A stretch of DNA of 48,128 nt from Micavibrio_A sp035759665 (GCA_035759665.1 DASTUM010000128.1:1-48128), one strand, 5' to 3'. Positions 34,788 through 43,567 are shown, numbered from the stretch's first letter. Translations and numbers: made by a program. The notes: generated by a model not told the origin, from the sequence alone.

Positions 34788-35567
34788 TTAGTTGCCGTAG
34801 TCCGGAATTTCCGGTCCGGCCGACGTGTTCGGATCCATGTCGCGAACCAGAGCCTGGCGGCGCTGGTAGTATGCGCTGCGGATAGCGGCATAGTAATCGA
34901 ACGAGTTGGCGCGCAGGTCATCGACGATGTCGAGCAACTCTTCGCGGCCGTCGATGATGGAAACACCGACGCGCGTATAATGCAGCCATTCGAGATCGTG
35001 GCTGAACATATAGATGCGAACCGGGTCTGCGAACGTATCGACGAGCATGCCCGTTCCGTCACGCAGGGTCGACGGGCCAAGGACAGGAATGATCATGTAG
35101 GGGCCGTTGCCGACGCCCCAAACGGCGAGTGTCTGGCCGAAATCCTCAGGCTCGTAGGGGATGCCGCCCATATCGGCGACGTCGAACAGACCGCCGACGC
35201 CGAGCAGCGTGTTGATGACGAAGCGTCCCGTGGCGTTGAGGAAGCCTTCACCGTCGCCCTGCAACGCCTGGTTCCCCATGATGATCGGGGATTTCAGGTT
35301 GCGCAGGAAGCTGCGAACGCTGTTGCGAACGGGTTTGGGCGTTACATAGCGATAGCCGCGTGCGACGGGCTCAAGTACGGCCTTGTCGATGCCTTCGTTG
35401 ATGGACATGACGACGCGGTTGCCGCCTTCGAACGGGTCGCTGATTTCTTCGTCGCCGACATAAACTGCGCTCTGATCCGCGCCCGTGCTCGCACAACCGG
35501 CGGCCCCCAGCGACAAGACCATCGCCGCCATCAAAATCATGAATTTCCTGGATTTTTTGTTCGTCAT
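34788..35567 (-). CDS. mlaA: Outer-membrane lipoprotein MlaA (VacJ)
   Basis: This 259-residue lipoprotein (from the ATG at 35567) has a signal peptide with the lipobox-like LGAAGC (C25) and the MlaA domain: ISDPFEGGNRVVMSINEGIDKAVL, ARGYRYVTPKPVRNSVRSFLRNL, TGRFVINTLLGVGGLFDVA and DFGQTLAVWGVGNGPYMIIP, all characteristic. MlaA removes misplaced phospholipids from the outer leaflet and passes them to MlaC. A GTG-type start further out at 35585 would add six residues before the signal peptide, unlikely. AAGAG lies just upstream of the chosen start. mlaC follows downstream on the same strand. Confidence 0.93.
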   Translation of the reverse strand: MTNKKSRKFMILMAAMVLSLGAAGCASTGADQSAVYVGDEEISDPFEGGNRVVMSINEGIDKAVLEPVARGYRYVTPKPVRNSVRSFLRNLKSPIIMGNQALQGDGEGFLNATGRFVINTLLGVGGLFDVADMGGIPYEPEDFGQTLAVWGVGNGPYMIIPVLGPSTLRDGTGMLVDTFADPVRIYMFSHDLEWLHYTRVGVSIIDGREELLDIVDDLRANSFDYYAAIRSAYYQRRQALVRDMDPNTSAGPEIPDYGN

Positions 35568-35663
35568 TTCTCTTACTTTCCCCATCAGGCTAAATTGCTG
35601 ATGCCTAAAATATCAAAATACCCTTTACAAGCGATTAACCAAATTTCGAATTTATTCTATTGT

Positions 35664-35687
35664 TCTGAAAAACAATGCTTTTTCAGA
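35664..35687. promoter_or_regulatory. Perfect 9-bp inverted repeat in the mlaA-lptG gap
   Basis: TCTGAAAAA and TTTTTCAGA flank the six bases CAATGC in the 177-base gap between mlaA (start 35567) and lptG (end 35763). On the minus strand it lies ~120 bases downstream of lptG's end and upstream of mlaA, so it is either an operator near the mlaA promoter or a weak terminator of lptG. Confidence 0.4.
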
Positions 35688-35762
35688 CTCCGTTCGCACA
35701 GATTAAAGAAACATACACGCGCCGAAAGCCGGTTCAACGGGAATCCACGCCTTTCGCACAAA

Positions 35763-36863
35763 TCATCCATCCTCTGTTGTAAGAATGACACTAATTCCAA
35801 GGCTCAGGGCGATCAGGGGCGGAAACCAGGCGGCGAGCAGGACTGGGATCTGGTCGGACGCCCCCAGCGCCTTAAGGAAGCTTGAGGCAAAAAACATAAG
35901 GAAGCCAATGACGACCCCCCCGCCGATCATCAGGGCGACAGGCTGGAAGCGCGATACCCTTAGAGAAACCGTGGCGGCCAGAACCACCATGGCCGCGAAG
36001 AGCAGCGGCTGGGCCAGAAGGCTCTGGTAATGGATGCGCAGCTTGCGCGAATCGAATCCGGTCGCCTCCATGGTGCGGATATAGGATGGGAGGGTCCAGA
36101 ACGGGGTCTGCTCCGGCGTCGAGAAGCTTTCTTCTATTTCCGTAATTGTAAGATCGGTAGCGAGCCGCTCTTCCGCAACCTTTGCCCCGGGACTGCCAGG
36201 AGCGTTGACCGTCACATCCCTGAATGTCCAGTTGCCGGGTTCGAGCTGGGCCGACTGAGAATCCGTGCGGCGGACGAAATCGCCCTTCTTCGTAAAAAAG
36301 AAGGCCGTGACATCGTTCAGTTTCCATTCCGGCATTTGCACACGCCCGGCGTGCAGGATGATGCCGCCATTATCGGTTTTCTGGCGAAGCCACAAACCCT
36401 GCTCGCTGATCGAGACTGTATTTTCCTTTTCCTGCAGATAACGCGATTCCATGGCCTGATAGCGCGTGACGAGCAGCGCGCCGATCGGGTTGATCACCGT
36501 CATGTGAAAAATGCCGATGAGCAGCGCGACTCCGATGATGGGGCCGAGAAACTGCCACACGGACAACCCCGCCGCGCGCACGATCACCAGTTCATGCCTG
36601 CGCGCCAGAAACCAGAACGTATAAAGCGCGCTGAACAAAATCGCGAACGGCAGAATGATCTGTCCGATCTCCGGCAGTTTCAGAAGTCCCATTTGCAGCA
36701 CGAGCGTGAAAGGAACGTCTTCGAACTTTGCCGCGCGGCGCAGCAATTCCACCGTGTCGAAAAGATAAACGATCGCGAGAAGAATGCCCAGCAACTGGAC
36801 GAACGACATAGCATAGGTTTTCGCAAGATAGCGGCTCAGCGTCGAGGGAAAGATTTTTTTCAT
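35763..36863 (-). CDS. lptG: LPS export ABC transporter permease LptG
   Basis: This 366-residue inner-membrane protein belongs to the LptF/LptG family, which with LptB extracts LPS from the inner membrane for export via LptC, LptA and LptD. It has six predicted helices with a large periplasmic beta-jellyroll between TM3 and TM4 (about 105-255): N-terminal LSRYLAKTYAMSFVQLLGILL and the coupling-helix region ALYTFWFLARRHELVIVRAAGLSVWQFLGP, C-terminal AMVVLAATVSLRVSRFQPVALMIGGGVVIGF. The gene overlaps lptF by ATGA, the usual order lptF-lptG. The terminal residues and length match the family. The downstream mlaA gene may share the operon. Confidence 0.93.
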   Translation of the reverse strand: MKKIFPSTLSRYLAKTYAMSFVQLLGILLAIVYLFDTVELLRRAAKFEDVPFTLVLQMGLLKLPEIGQIILPFAILFSALYTFWFLARRHELVIVRAAGLSVWQFLGPIIGVALLIGIFHMTVINPIGALLVTRYQAMESRYLQEKENTVSISEQGLWLRQKTDNGGIILHAGRVQMPEWKLNDVTAFFFTKKGDFVRRTDSQSAQLEPGNWTFRDVTVNAPGSPGAKVAEERLATDLTITEIEESFSTPEQTPFWTLPSYIRTMEATGFDSRKLRIHYQSLLAQPLLFAAMVVLAATVSLRVSRFQPVALMIGGGVVIGFLMFFASSFLKALGASDQIPVLLAAWFPPLIALSLGISVILTTEDG

Positions 36864-37987
36864 ACAGCCACTCCTTTCAGACGTCGCCTCAACGCCACCC
36901 GGAATTTCTCCGAAACCGGGCTGAGCAGGTAATAGGCCGCGAACAGCGGCACAAATACCAGGACATACATCATCGCAAGCCCGAAATTTCCCTCTTTCGC
37001 GAGATTATAAGCCACAAGATATAGACCCTGCACCACGATCACGCAGCCGCTGGCCGCGACGATGCGCCAGGCCATGCCGCGACGGTTGGTCGAGCCCAGC
37101 AACAGGCAGCATAGCGCCACCAGCGTAAAGCTGATCGTCAGGAACGGGCTGACGATGCGGCGGTGCGCCTCCACCAGAAATTCGCGCGAGCGCTTCTGGT
37201 TGCCGCGCACATCCGGGCCGGGGTTGAGAAGCTCCACAAGCGTGCGCTCGTCCGGCTCGCGCCATCGCTGGCGCACAGGCCCGGCTTCCGGAAGATCAAG
37301 GGAGTAACGCTCGAAATCGAGACGGCTGAGCGCGCCTGTGCGCGTATTATATTCCTGCCGCGATCCGTCATAAACAACGACCTGCTGGCCTGTATCGTCC
37401 GTGACGATCACGCCGCGCTTGGCAAGGACGGTGACGGGCATGTCGACGCCGCCGCGCGTGTCGTGGATCAGCAGGCCTTCCATATCGCCCTCGCGGTTGC
37501 GCTCATGAATATAGACGGTAAGGTCGTTTCCCACCTGGTTGAATATTCCCTCGCGCAACAAAAGCGACGAATATTGCGCTTTGATATTGACGCGCATCAG
37601 TTGCATTTTCGATAGCGCAACGGGGGCGGCCCAGGCCGTGATGAGGAACACAACGGCCGTTATGGCGATCGCAAGGGCGAGGGCCGGCTGCCCCAGCCGC
37701 ATCGGCGATAGGCCGGAGGCGCGCATCACCACAATTTCGCTGTCAGTCGTCATGCGGTTGTAAATGAACACGACGCCGATCATGAGCGCGATGGGCAGGA
37801 TCACTTCGAAGAAGCGCGGCAAGGCCAGAAGAGTAAGGGCGAAAAACGACAGGCTCGACGCGCCGGAATTTATGATGAGTTCGAGAAAGCGGAGGGACTG
37901 GGTCAGCATAATAACAGCGGCCAGCGAAAGCGCCGTGAACAGCGCCGCCAAAAGCAGGTTTTTTATCAGATAACGGTCGAATACCAT
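36860..37987 (-). CDS. lptF: LPS export ABC transporter permease LptF
   Basis: This 375-residue partner of LptG has the same six-helix plan with a periplasmic jellyroll: MVFDRYLIKNLLLAALFTALS at the N-terminus, FIYNRMTTDSEIVVMRASGLSPMRLGQPAL (coupling helix), and RIVSPFLTISFTLVALCCLLLGSTNRRG at the start of the C-terminal helices. Its stop overlaps the lptG start (ATGA). It is divergent from pepA with a 120-base gap, the same lptF-pepA head-to-head arrangement found in many proteobacteria, which supports the identity of both. Confidence 0.94.
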   Translation of the reverse strand: MVFDRYLIKNLLLAALFTALSLAAVIMLTQSLRFLELIINSGASSLSFFALTLLALPRFFEVILPIALMIGVVFIYNRMTTDSEIVVMRASGLSPMRLGQPALALAIAITAVVFLITAWAAPVALSKMQLMRVNIKAQYSSLLLREGIFNQVGNDLTVYIHERNREGDMEGLLIHDTRGGVDMPVTVLAKRGVIVTDDTGQQVVVYDGSRQEYNTRTGALSRLDFERYSLDLPEAGPVRQRWREPDERTLVELLNPGPDVRGNQKRSREFLVEAHRRIVSPFLTISFTLVALCCLLLGSTNRRGMAWRIVAASGCVIVVQGLYLVAYNLAKEGNFGLAMMYVLVFVPLFAAYYLLSPVSEKFRVALRRRLKGVAV

Positions 37988-38107
37988 GGATCAGTGCCGG
38001 TAAGTTGCCTCTGGCGCAGGGCCCAAAAAGATTTATGATATCTACATAGCCGCATTGCCGTGCTTCGTCCATCCACTCAAGCCCCCTCAAAACAGGTAAA
38101 ATCCGCC
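37988..38107. promoter_or_regulatory. Divergent promoter region between lptF and pepA
   Basis: This 120-base gap must carry promoters for lptF (minus) and pepA (plus). A TATGAT at 38034-38039 is a plausible -10 for pepA, but the nearest TTGCCT is 23 bases away and no good -35 is seen at 17. Confidence 0.45.
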
Positions 38108-39643
38108 ATGAGCGCCTCTATTTCGATCTCCTTTGCCAAATCCCCCAAAGCCAAGGCCGACACCGCCGTCATTTTCACGGATGGCAAAGGCAGGCTGCTT
38201 CCCTCGGGTGCCGCGCTCGACAAGAAATCCGGCGGGCTGATCGCGGCGGCCATCGAAACGCGGGACGGGTTCAATGGCAAACACGGCGACGCCTTGTCCG
38301 TCATCCTTCCCAAGACGGCGGGCTACCGTCAGGTTCTGGTGATGGGGCTCGGCGACCTCGTCAATGCAGACAGGCTGGCCTTCGAAAACGCGGGCGGAAA
38401 AGCATACGGTGCCCTGAAAGCAATTTCGGCAAAAAGCGTCGCCGTGCTGTTTGACCACGACAAATCATCCAAGGTGAAAGACGCTGATGCGGCCGCCGCA
38501 TACGCCTCGGGCCTTCGTTTGAAAGACTACGCTTTCGACAAGTACAAATCACAGGCCAAAAAGCTTAAATCCGGGGACGGTAGAAAATCTGACGGGCTTA
38601 AAGGCGTTACGATCGTGACCCCGGCGGGCAAGGCCGCGGATAAAACATATGCCGATTACGATGCGATCGCGCAGGGCGTACTATTCGCCCGCGACCTCGT
38701 CAACGAAGCGCCGAACGTCCTCTATCCTGAAAGCTACGCCGCCATTATCGCAAAAGAATTGAAGCCGCTTGGCGTACAGGTAGAAATCATCGACGAAAAG
38801 AAAATGGCGAAACTCGGTTTCGGCGCCCATCTCGCCGTCGGCATGGGCTCGATCCGCCCGCCCCGCGTCGTCGTTATGCGCTGGAACGGTACGCCTTCTA
38901 AAAAATCCGCGCCGCTGGCGTTCGTCGGCAAGGGCGTGACATTCGATACGGGCGGCATCTCGATCAAGCCCGCCGCCGGCATGGAAGAGATGAAGATGGA
39001 CATGGGCGGCTCCGCCGCCGTGGTCGGCTTGATCCGCGCGCTCGCCGTACGCAAGGCGAAGGTGGAGGTTGTCGGCATCGTCGGCCTCGCCGAAAACATG
39101 CCTTCCGACAGATCGTACCGTCCGGCGGACATCGTGACGTCGCTCTCCGGCCAGACGATCGAAGTCCTCAACACCGACGCCGAAGGCCGCCTCGTCCTGT
39201 GCGATGCCCTCACCTACGTCCAGCGTACTTATAAGCCGAAGATGATCGTGGATCTCGCCACCCTGACCGGCGCGATCATGGTCGCATTGGGGTTCGAATA
39301 TGCAGGCGCGTTCGCCAACGACGACAAACTCTGGAATCAACTGGAAATCTCCAGCAAGGCGACGGGCGAGAAACTATGGCGGATGCCGCTCGACGAAGCC
39401 TATCGCAACGAGATGAAAGGCAACGTCACCGATCTGCAAAATCTCGGCAATCTCGGCCGCTATGGGGGCGCCTGCTCGGCGGCGGGCTTCCTCGAACAAT
39501 TTGTCGAGGAAGGCACCCCGTGGGCGCATATCGACATCGCCGGAACCGCGTGGGGCAAGACAGAGAAAGCCACCGTCACCAAGGGAGCGAGCGGCTTTGG
39601 CGTGCGCTTGCTTTACAATCTGGTGACTGCTAACTATGCCTGA
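38108..39643 (+). CDS. pepA: Leucyl aminopeptidase PepA (family M17)
   Basis: This 511-residue cytosolic metalloaminopeptidase removes N-terminal residues from peptides. Its C-terminal M17 domain shows the zinc-site signature FVGKGVTFDTGGISIKPAAGMEEMKMDMGG (about 270-300, Lys and Asp ligands) and NTDAEGRLVLCD (355-366, Asp and Glu ligands plus catalytic Arg). The N-terminal macro-like domain (about 1-165) precedes it. The ATG at 38108 has AGGTAA 8 bases upstream; a GTG further out (38060) would add 16 residues and is less likely. Its stop overlaps the next start by one base (TGATG), the first of three coupled genes. Confidence 0.95.
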   Translation: MSASISISFAKSPKAKADTAVIFTDGKGRLLPSGAALDKKSGGLIAAAIETRDGFNGKHGDALSVILPKTAGYRQVLVMGLGDLVNADRLAFENAGGKAYGALKAISAKSVAVLFDHDKSSKVKDADAAAAYASGLRLKDYAFDKYKSQAKKLKSGDGRKSDGLKGVTIVTPAGKAADKTYADYDAIAQGVLFARDLVNEAPNVLYPESYAAIIAKELKPLGVQVEIIDEKKMAKLGFGAHLAVGMGSIRPPRVVVMRWNGTPSKKSAPLAFVGKGVTFDTGGISIKPAAGMEEMKMDMGGSAAVVGLIRALAVRKAKVEVVGIVGLAENMPSDRSYRPADIVTSLSGQTIEVLNTDAEGRLVLCDALTYVQRTYKPKMIVDLATLTGAIMVALGFEYAGAFANDDKLWNQLEISSKATGEKLWRMPLDEAYRNEMKGNVTDLQNLGNLGRYGGACSAAGFLEQFVEEGTPWAHIDIAGTAWGKTEKATVTKGASGFGVRLLYNLVTANYA

Positions 39644-40629
39644 TGGCATCACCTCTTAAAAAGCAGGACTATCCGCGCCTTACAGACCAGGTGCGGCGGA
39701 CGATCTTATCGCCTATGTCGTTGCTCGACCCCGTCGGCAAACAATATGTGCCGGACGCGCGGGAGTCGATCGTTTCGCCAGAAGAAGACAGCGATCCGAT
39801 CGGCGACGACGCCTATTCTCCCCTCAAGGGAATCGTACACCGCTATCCCGACCGCGTGCTTTTGAAAATTACGGATATATGTTCCGTCTATTGCCGTTTC
39901 TGCTTCCGAAAAGAGATGGTCGGACAAGGCGCAGGCATGCTCTCCGGTGAGGAAATCGAGGCCGCCCTCGCCTATGTACGTGCCGACGAAAACATCCGCG
40001 AAGTGATTTTGACGGGTGGCGATCCGCTCACTTTATCGAATCGCCGTATGGCCGAATTGTTCGCACGTTTCGAATCCATTCCCCATCTCGATATCATCCG
40101 CATCCATACGCGCAGCCCTATCGTACAGCCGCAGCGCGTGGACGACGAGCTCACCAATCTGTGCGCGTCTGTCAAAAAGGCGCTGTATGTCGTCCTGCAC
40201 GTCAACCATGCGCAGGAAATCGACGTTAGCGTCGAGGCTGCTCTGCAAAAGCTCGCACGCAGCGGTGCCGTGTTGTTATCGCAAAGCGTTTTGCTCAAGG
40301 ATGTGAACGACGATGCCGCCACACTTGAAGCGCTGTTCCGCAAATTGCTGGCGAACAGAGTGAAGCCGTACTATCTGCATCATCCCGATCTTGCCCCCGG
40401 TACGAGCCATTTCCGCGTTTCTATAAAAAAGGGACAGGATATTATGAAAGTCCTGCGCGGCAGACTTTCCGGGCTTGGGTACCCGACTTACGTCCTCGAT
40501 CTTCCGGGCGGATACGGCAAGATGCCGCTGACGCCGGATTACGTCGAAGAACTGGAGGGCGGAACATACAGGATCGAAGATTACCGGGGTGAAAAGCACC
40601 TGTACCCGCCAAAAGGAAAAGCCGCATGA
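39643..40629 (+). CDS. Radical SAM lysine 2,3-aminomutase-like protein (KamA/EpmB family)
   Basis: This 328-residue protein has the radical SAM Cys motif CSVYCRFCFRK (C80, C84, C87), GGDPL (125-129) in the SAM-binding beta strand, and a C-terminal PLP-lysine-like DLPGGYGKMPLTP (K293), as in lysine 2,3-aminomutases. The length (~330) and the IHTRSPIVQPQRV segment match EpmB, which converts free lysine to beta-lysine for EF-P modification. No EpmA or EF-P gene is in the window, so the substrate is not proven. The usual GGGGK has Tyr in the third position here (GGYGK). The start overlaps pepA's stop and the gene overlaps holC by ATGA. Confidence 0.85.
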   Translation: MASPLKKQDYPRLTDQVRRTILSPMSLLDPVGKQYVPDARESIVSPEEDSDPIGDDAYSPLKGIVHRYPDRVLLKITDICSVYCRFCFRKEMVGQGAGMLSGEEIEAALAYVRADENIREVILTGGDPLTLSNRRMAELFARFESIPHLDIIRIHTRSPIVQPQRVDDELTNLCASVKKALYVVLHVNHAQEIDVSVEAALQKLARSGAVLLSQSVLLKDVNDDAATLEALFRKLLANRVKPYYLHHPDLAPGTSHFRVSIKKGQDIMKVLRGRLSGLGYPTYVLDLPGGYGKMPLTPDYVEELEGGTYRIEDYRGEKHLYPPKGKAA

Positions 40630-41081
40630 GCACCGAAGTACGCTTCTATCATCTTCAGACGCAAAATCTTGAACAGGCTCTCCCCGCCATCTTGATGAAG
40701 GCGCTTTCCGGCGGGCGCAAGGCGGTCGTCCGGTTTGCGGCTGCGCGCGAGGTCGAGCATTTCAACAATCATTTCTGGACCTACAACCCGGACTCTTTTT
40801 TACCGCACGGCGCGGAAAAAGACGGGCATGCCGGATTCCAGCCCGTCTACCTCACCGACAAGGCGGAAAATCCGAACGCCGCGGACATGCTCGTCCTGTG
40901 CAACCAGAAAACCGTCCCCGAAAATATCGAAGAATTTGCGTTGTGCTGCGACTTCCTCGACGGAAATGACGACGAGGCCGTCGCGCTGGGGCGCGAGCGG
41001 TGGAAAGCGTATAAGGATGCAGGATACACCCTCACCTACTGGCAACAGACCGACACAGGCGGCTGGGAGCAGAAGGTATAA
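40626..41081 (+). CDS. holC: DNA polymerase III chi subunit HolC
   Basis: This 151-residue protein is the chi subunit of the DNA polymerase III clamp-loader complex, which binds psi and single-stranded-DNA-binding protein. It begins EVRFYHLQTQNLEQALPAIL and has the family segments RKAVVRFAAAREVEHFNNHFWTY, FLPHGAEKDGHA and PVYLTDKAENPNAADMLVL. Length matches HolC. It is the last gene of the pepA-aminomutase-holC operon, coupled to the upstream stop by ATGA, and a strong terminator follows two bases after its stop. The pepA-holC pair is common in proteobacteria, which supports the call. Confidence 0.93.
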   Translation: MSTEVRFYHLQTQNLEQALPAILMKALSGGRKAVVRFAAAREVEHFNNHFWTYNPDSFLPHGAEKDGHAGFQPVYLTDKAENPNAADMLVLCNQKTVPENIEEFALCCDFLDGNDDEAVALGRERWKAYKDAGYTLTYWQQTDTGGWEQKV

Positions 41082-41082
41082 A

Positions 41083-41112
41083 AAAGCGCCCCGATCCGTG
41101 GGGCGCTTTTGG
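41083..41112. terminator. Bidirectional terminator after holC
   Basis: AAAGCGCCCC paired with GGGGCGCTTTT around GATCCGT; T-runs exist on both sides, so it can end holC (plus) and the cytochrome c gene (minus, ends at 41128). Confidence 0.88.
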
Positions 41113-41127
41113 AATTTTTAAAAAAAA

Positions 41128-41805
41128 TCAGTGAGCGGCAGCGGGCTGAGCGGTGGGCGCGGCATCTTTGGCGTCCGTCTTTTCCGTCGCCGGTTCTTTG
41201 GCCTGAGCTTCTTTGCCGGCCTCTTCAGCGGGCGGCGGGGCCAGCTCGGCTTCCTCGGCGGAAACCTCATCCGCGGACGGCAGGGGTTTAGGCGAATCGG
41301 CCTGTGTACGCAGCCAGGCGATCAGCGCGGCGCGGTCTTCCGGCTTCTTCACGCCGGCATAGGACATTTTCGTATCCTTGGCGTAGGCCTTGGGTTTCCA
41401 GAGGAATTTGTTGAGTTCGGCGTAAGTCCAGCTCGTGCCGCCGGCTTCGAGCAGCGCGCCGGAATAGGCGTAGCCCGGCATATGGTCTTTTGGGCCGCCG
41501 ACAACGCCGTACAGGTTCGGGCCGACACCGGAAGGGCCGCCTTTGTTGAAGGTGTGACACGCGGCGCAGGCTTTGGCGATTTTTTCGCCCTTGGCTGCGT
41601 CCGCGCTCGCCAGCATCGCCAGGATCGGCTGCGGCATCGGTTTCGCGCCGCCGGGGCCAGCGGTCTCGACCACATCGATATTGTACGCATTTTCCGCGAG
41701 CTTATGGGGATGGACCAGTTGCTTGGCGATAAAACCGCCGAACATCGCGAGGATGCCCGCCACCAGAACAGCCGCTAAAATTTTGTTGGATTCCATACCG
41801 CCCAT
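41128..41805 (-). CDS. Membrane-anchored class I cytochrome c with a charged, Ala/Pro-rich tail
   Basis: From the ATG at 41805 this protein has 225 residues. An N-terminal uncleaved membrane anchor (KILAAVLVAGILAMFGGFIA) is followed by a cytochrome c domain with the haem-binding CAACH (80-84), a Pro-rich loop, and Met147 in DTKMSYAG as likely sixth ligand. The domain resembles CycM/c552-type electron carriers to a terminal oxidase. The last ~50 residues are a Glu/Ala/Pro/Lys-rich tail (AEEAELAPPPAEEAGKEAQA and on), probably disordered. AGGA lies 7 bases before the start; an upstream in-frame start (41955) would add a Pro-rich, non-signal stretch and is rejected. It is divergent from pheA. Confidence 0.87.
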   Translation of the reverse strand: MGGMESNKILAAVLVAGILAMFGGFIAKQLVHPHKLAENAYNIDVVETAGPGGAKPMPQPILAMLASADAAKGEKIAKACAACHTFNKGGPSGVGPNLYGVVGGPKDHMPGYAYSGALLEAGGTSWTYAELNKFLWKPKAYAKDTKMSYAGVKKPEDRAALIAWLRTQADSPKPLPSADEVSAEEAELAPPPAEEAGKEAQAKEPATEKTDAKDAAPTAQPAAAH

Positions 41806-41962
41806 ATCGGGTTCCTGCCTTCTAAGGAATTGATACCTTGCAAAAATTACGGATTTTAGCCTATACCAGAGACCTCGCCCCGTCGAGGGCGAACACGGAA
41901 TAGGGTTTACTCCGGGACGTACCCAAAAATCAAGGGCCGGCATGGGCAAAGACACGGAAAAG

Positions 41963-42796
41963 ATGCGGAAAATTTCATTTCAGGGGGCGCACGGCGCCTA
42001 TTCCGACATCGCCTGCCGCGAAGTCTTTCCGGGCATGGAAACCATGCCTTGCGACACGTTCGAGGAAGCTTTCGCCGCCGTGCAGACGGGCGAGGCCGGC
42101 CTTGCCATGATCCCCGTCGACAACACGCTCGCGGGCCGCGTCGCCGACGTCCATCATTTCCTTCCCAGAAGCGGGCTTTCGATCATCGGCGAGCATTTCC
42201 TGAAAGTCGAACATGCGCTGCTCGGCGTCAAAGGCTCCAGAATCGAAAATCTCAGGCATGTGCACTCGCACCTCCATGCCCTGCCGCAATGCCGGAAGAT
42301 CATCCGGGAACTGGGCCTCAAGCCGCATGTCCATGCCGACACTGCGGGCGCGGCGAGCGAAGTCGCGCAAAAGAACGATCCCGAACATGCGGCCATCGCC
42401 TCGACGCTTGCGGGCGAAATCTACGGGCTCGACGTGCTACGCGGCGATGTGCAGGACGCCGACCACAACACCACGCGCTTTCTTATCCTCTCCCGCGAGC
42501 CCGCCGTGCCTGAATTTGACCAAAAGACAGCCTACATCACCAGTTTCGTCTTCAGCGTGCGCAATATCCCGGCGGCGCTGTATAAGGCGATGGGTGGGTT
42601 CGCCACCAATGGCGTCAACATGATCAAGCTGGAATCCTATGTGAATCCGCAATTCCGGGTCGCGCAGTTCTATGTCGATGTGATTGGCCACCCCGAGCAG
42701 CGCCCGCTTCAGCTTGCCATGGAAGAGCTCGGCTTTTTCGCCAGCGAGGTGAAAATTCTGGGCACCTATCCGGCGAACGCCTTCCGCGGCAAATAG
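41963..42796 (+). CDS. pheA: Prephenate dehydratase (monofunctional) with ACT regulatory domain
   Basis: This 277-residue cytosolic enzyme converts prephenate to phenylpyruvate in phenylalanine synthesis. The prephenate dehydratase domain (about 1-185) has ISFQGAHGAYSD at the start, FEEAFAAVQTGEAGLAMIPVDNTLAGRV, the HSHLHALPQC region and the catalytic TTRFLILS near its end. The ACT domain (about 193-275; SFVFSVRNIPAALYKAMGGF, IKLESYVN) should bind phenylalanine for feedback inhibition. There is no chorismate mutase domain. An in-frame ATG at 41942 adds seven residues; neither start has a strong ribosome binding site. It is divergent from the cytochrome c gene. Confidence 0.93.
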   Translation: MRKISFQGAHGAYSDIACREVFPGMETMPCDTFEEAFAAVQTGEAGLAMIPVDNTLAGRVADVHHFLPRSGLSIIGEHFLKVEHALLGVKGSRIENLRHVHSHLHALPQCRKIIRELGLKPHVHADTAGAASEVAQKNDPEHAAIASTLAGEIYGLDVLRGDVQDADHNTTRFLILSREPAVPEFDQKTAYITSFVFSVRNIPAALYKAMGGFATNGVNMIKLESYVNPQFRVAQFYVDVIGHPEQRPLQLAMEELGFFASEVKILGTYPANAFRGK

Positions 42797-42863
42797 GCTT
42801 TTGATTCTCCGGCCTTTTCCATGTTAGGCTTCAGGCCGGAACGGATCAGGACAAGGAAAATTC

Positions 42864-43040
42864 ATGCTCACCCACGCACAACTCGCCGCCAAGCTGCTCC
42901 GCGACGCGGCTGCCTTTTTCCGCACGATCGGCGAACAAAATCCGCCGCTCAAAATCCAGATGGACGAAAACGCCAATGTATTCGAACAAGTCGCGGACTT
43001 GACGGAAAACGACCCGACCGGCGTCATCGCCGAAGAATAG
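42864..43040 (+). CDS. Unrecognised 58-residue protein
   Basis: A clear ribosome binding site (ACAAGGA, 7 bases) precedes an ATG at 42864, opening a 58-residue frame, MLTHAQLAAKLLRDAAAFFR, then TIGEQNPPLKIQMDENANVF and an acidic end. It is probably a helical, soluble small protein and is too short to have been picked by a length-based search. Neighbours are pheA (68 bases upstream) and a membrane protein gene on the minus strand. I recognise no family. Confidence 0.65.
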   Translation: MLTHAQLAAKLLRDAAAFFRTIGEQNPPLKIQMDENANVFEQVADLTENDPTGVIAEE

Positions 43041-43072
43041 CTCCGCGCCTTTCAGCGGGAAACTTGCCGCCT

Positions 43073-43414
43073 TCAATCCTGCGTGAGGAAAAAGCTGGCG
43101 GCAAAGGCGCCGAGCGCGCCCAGAACGGCCAGAATCGACACGATCAGAATCGTGTAATCCTTTTTCGGCGTGGTTTCGAAAACCTTCAGCGTCATATCGA
43201 CAATGCGGTTCTTTTTCTGGTCGAAGAACTTCTTCTTCACTTCGATTTTCTGGAATTTCTGCGTCTGGAGAAGGCTTTCGGCCTCGCTCATAGCCTTGGT
43301 CATATCCTCGAGCGTGGCGTGCTTTTTCCAGCTGTTTTCGCCTTTTTGCTTGGGAGTGGGCATATCGAATGTGTAGATCGTGTATTCGATACCCGCCGAT
43401 TGCGCCTGCGCCAT
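43073..43414 (-). CDS. Unrecognised 113-residue protein with a C-terminal membrane helix
   Basis: This protein has a soluble N-terminal part with a long charged helix (AMSEAESLLQTQKFQKIEVKKKFFDQKKNR) and a C-terminal membrane segment (ILIVSILAVLGALGAFAASFF) that ends four residues before the C-terminus, a tail-anchored layout. I recognise no family. It stands alone on the minus strand, between the 58-residue gene and ftsK, and the upstream gap (43415-43632) must hold its promoter and that of ftsK. Good codon usage supports a real gene. Confidence 0.65.
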   Translation of the reverse strand: MAQAQSAGIEYTIYTFDMPTPKQKGENSWKKHATLEDMTKAMSEAESLLQTQKFQKIEVKKKFFDQKKNRIVDMTLKVFETTPKKDYTILIVSILAVLGALGAFAASFFLTQD

Positions 43415-43538
43415 GGAAACCTCTTGAATGTGGAAGATGCGATGAGGAATCGCCCCTTCCAGTACCCTACAGCGTAATCCGTTAACAAAAACTTAACGGC
43501 GCCTATATCGGAATTCGCTCATCTTGCCGCCTGATTCC

Positions 43539-43567
43539 TTGAGATCGCGGCCCGCAGCGATTAGAAT
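43539..43567 (+). promoter_or_regulatory. Sigma-70-type promoter for ftsK
   Basis: TTGAGA (43539-43544) and TAGAAT (43562-43567) are separated by exactly 17 bases, 66 bases before the ftsK ATG. This is the best-formed promoter seen in the window. The position fits ftsK and no other gene. Confidence 0.6.
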
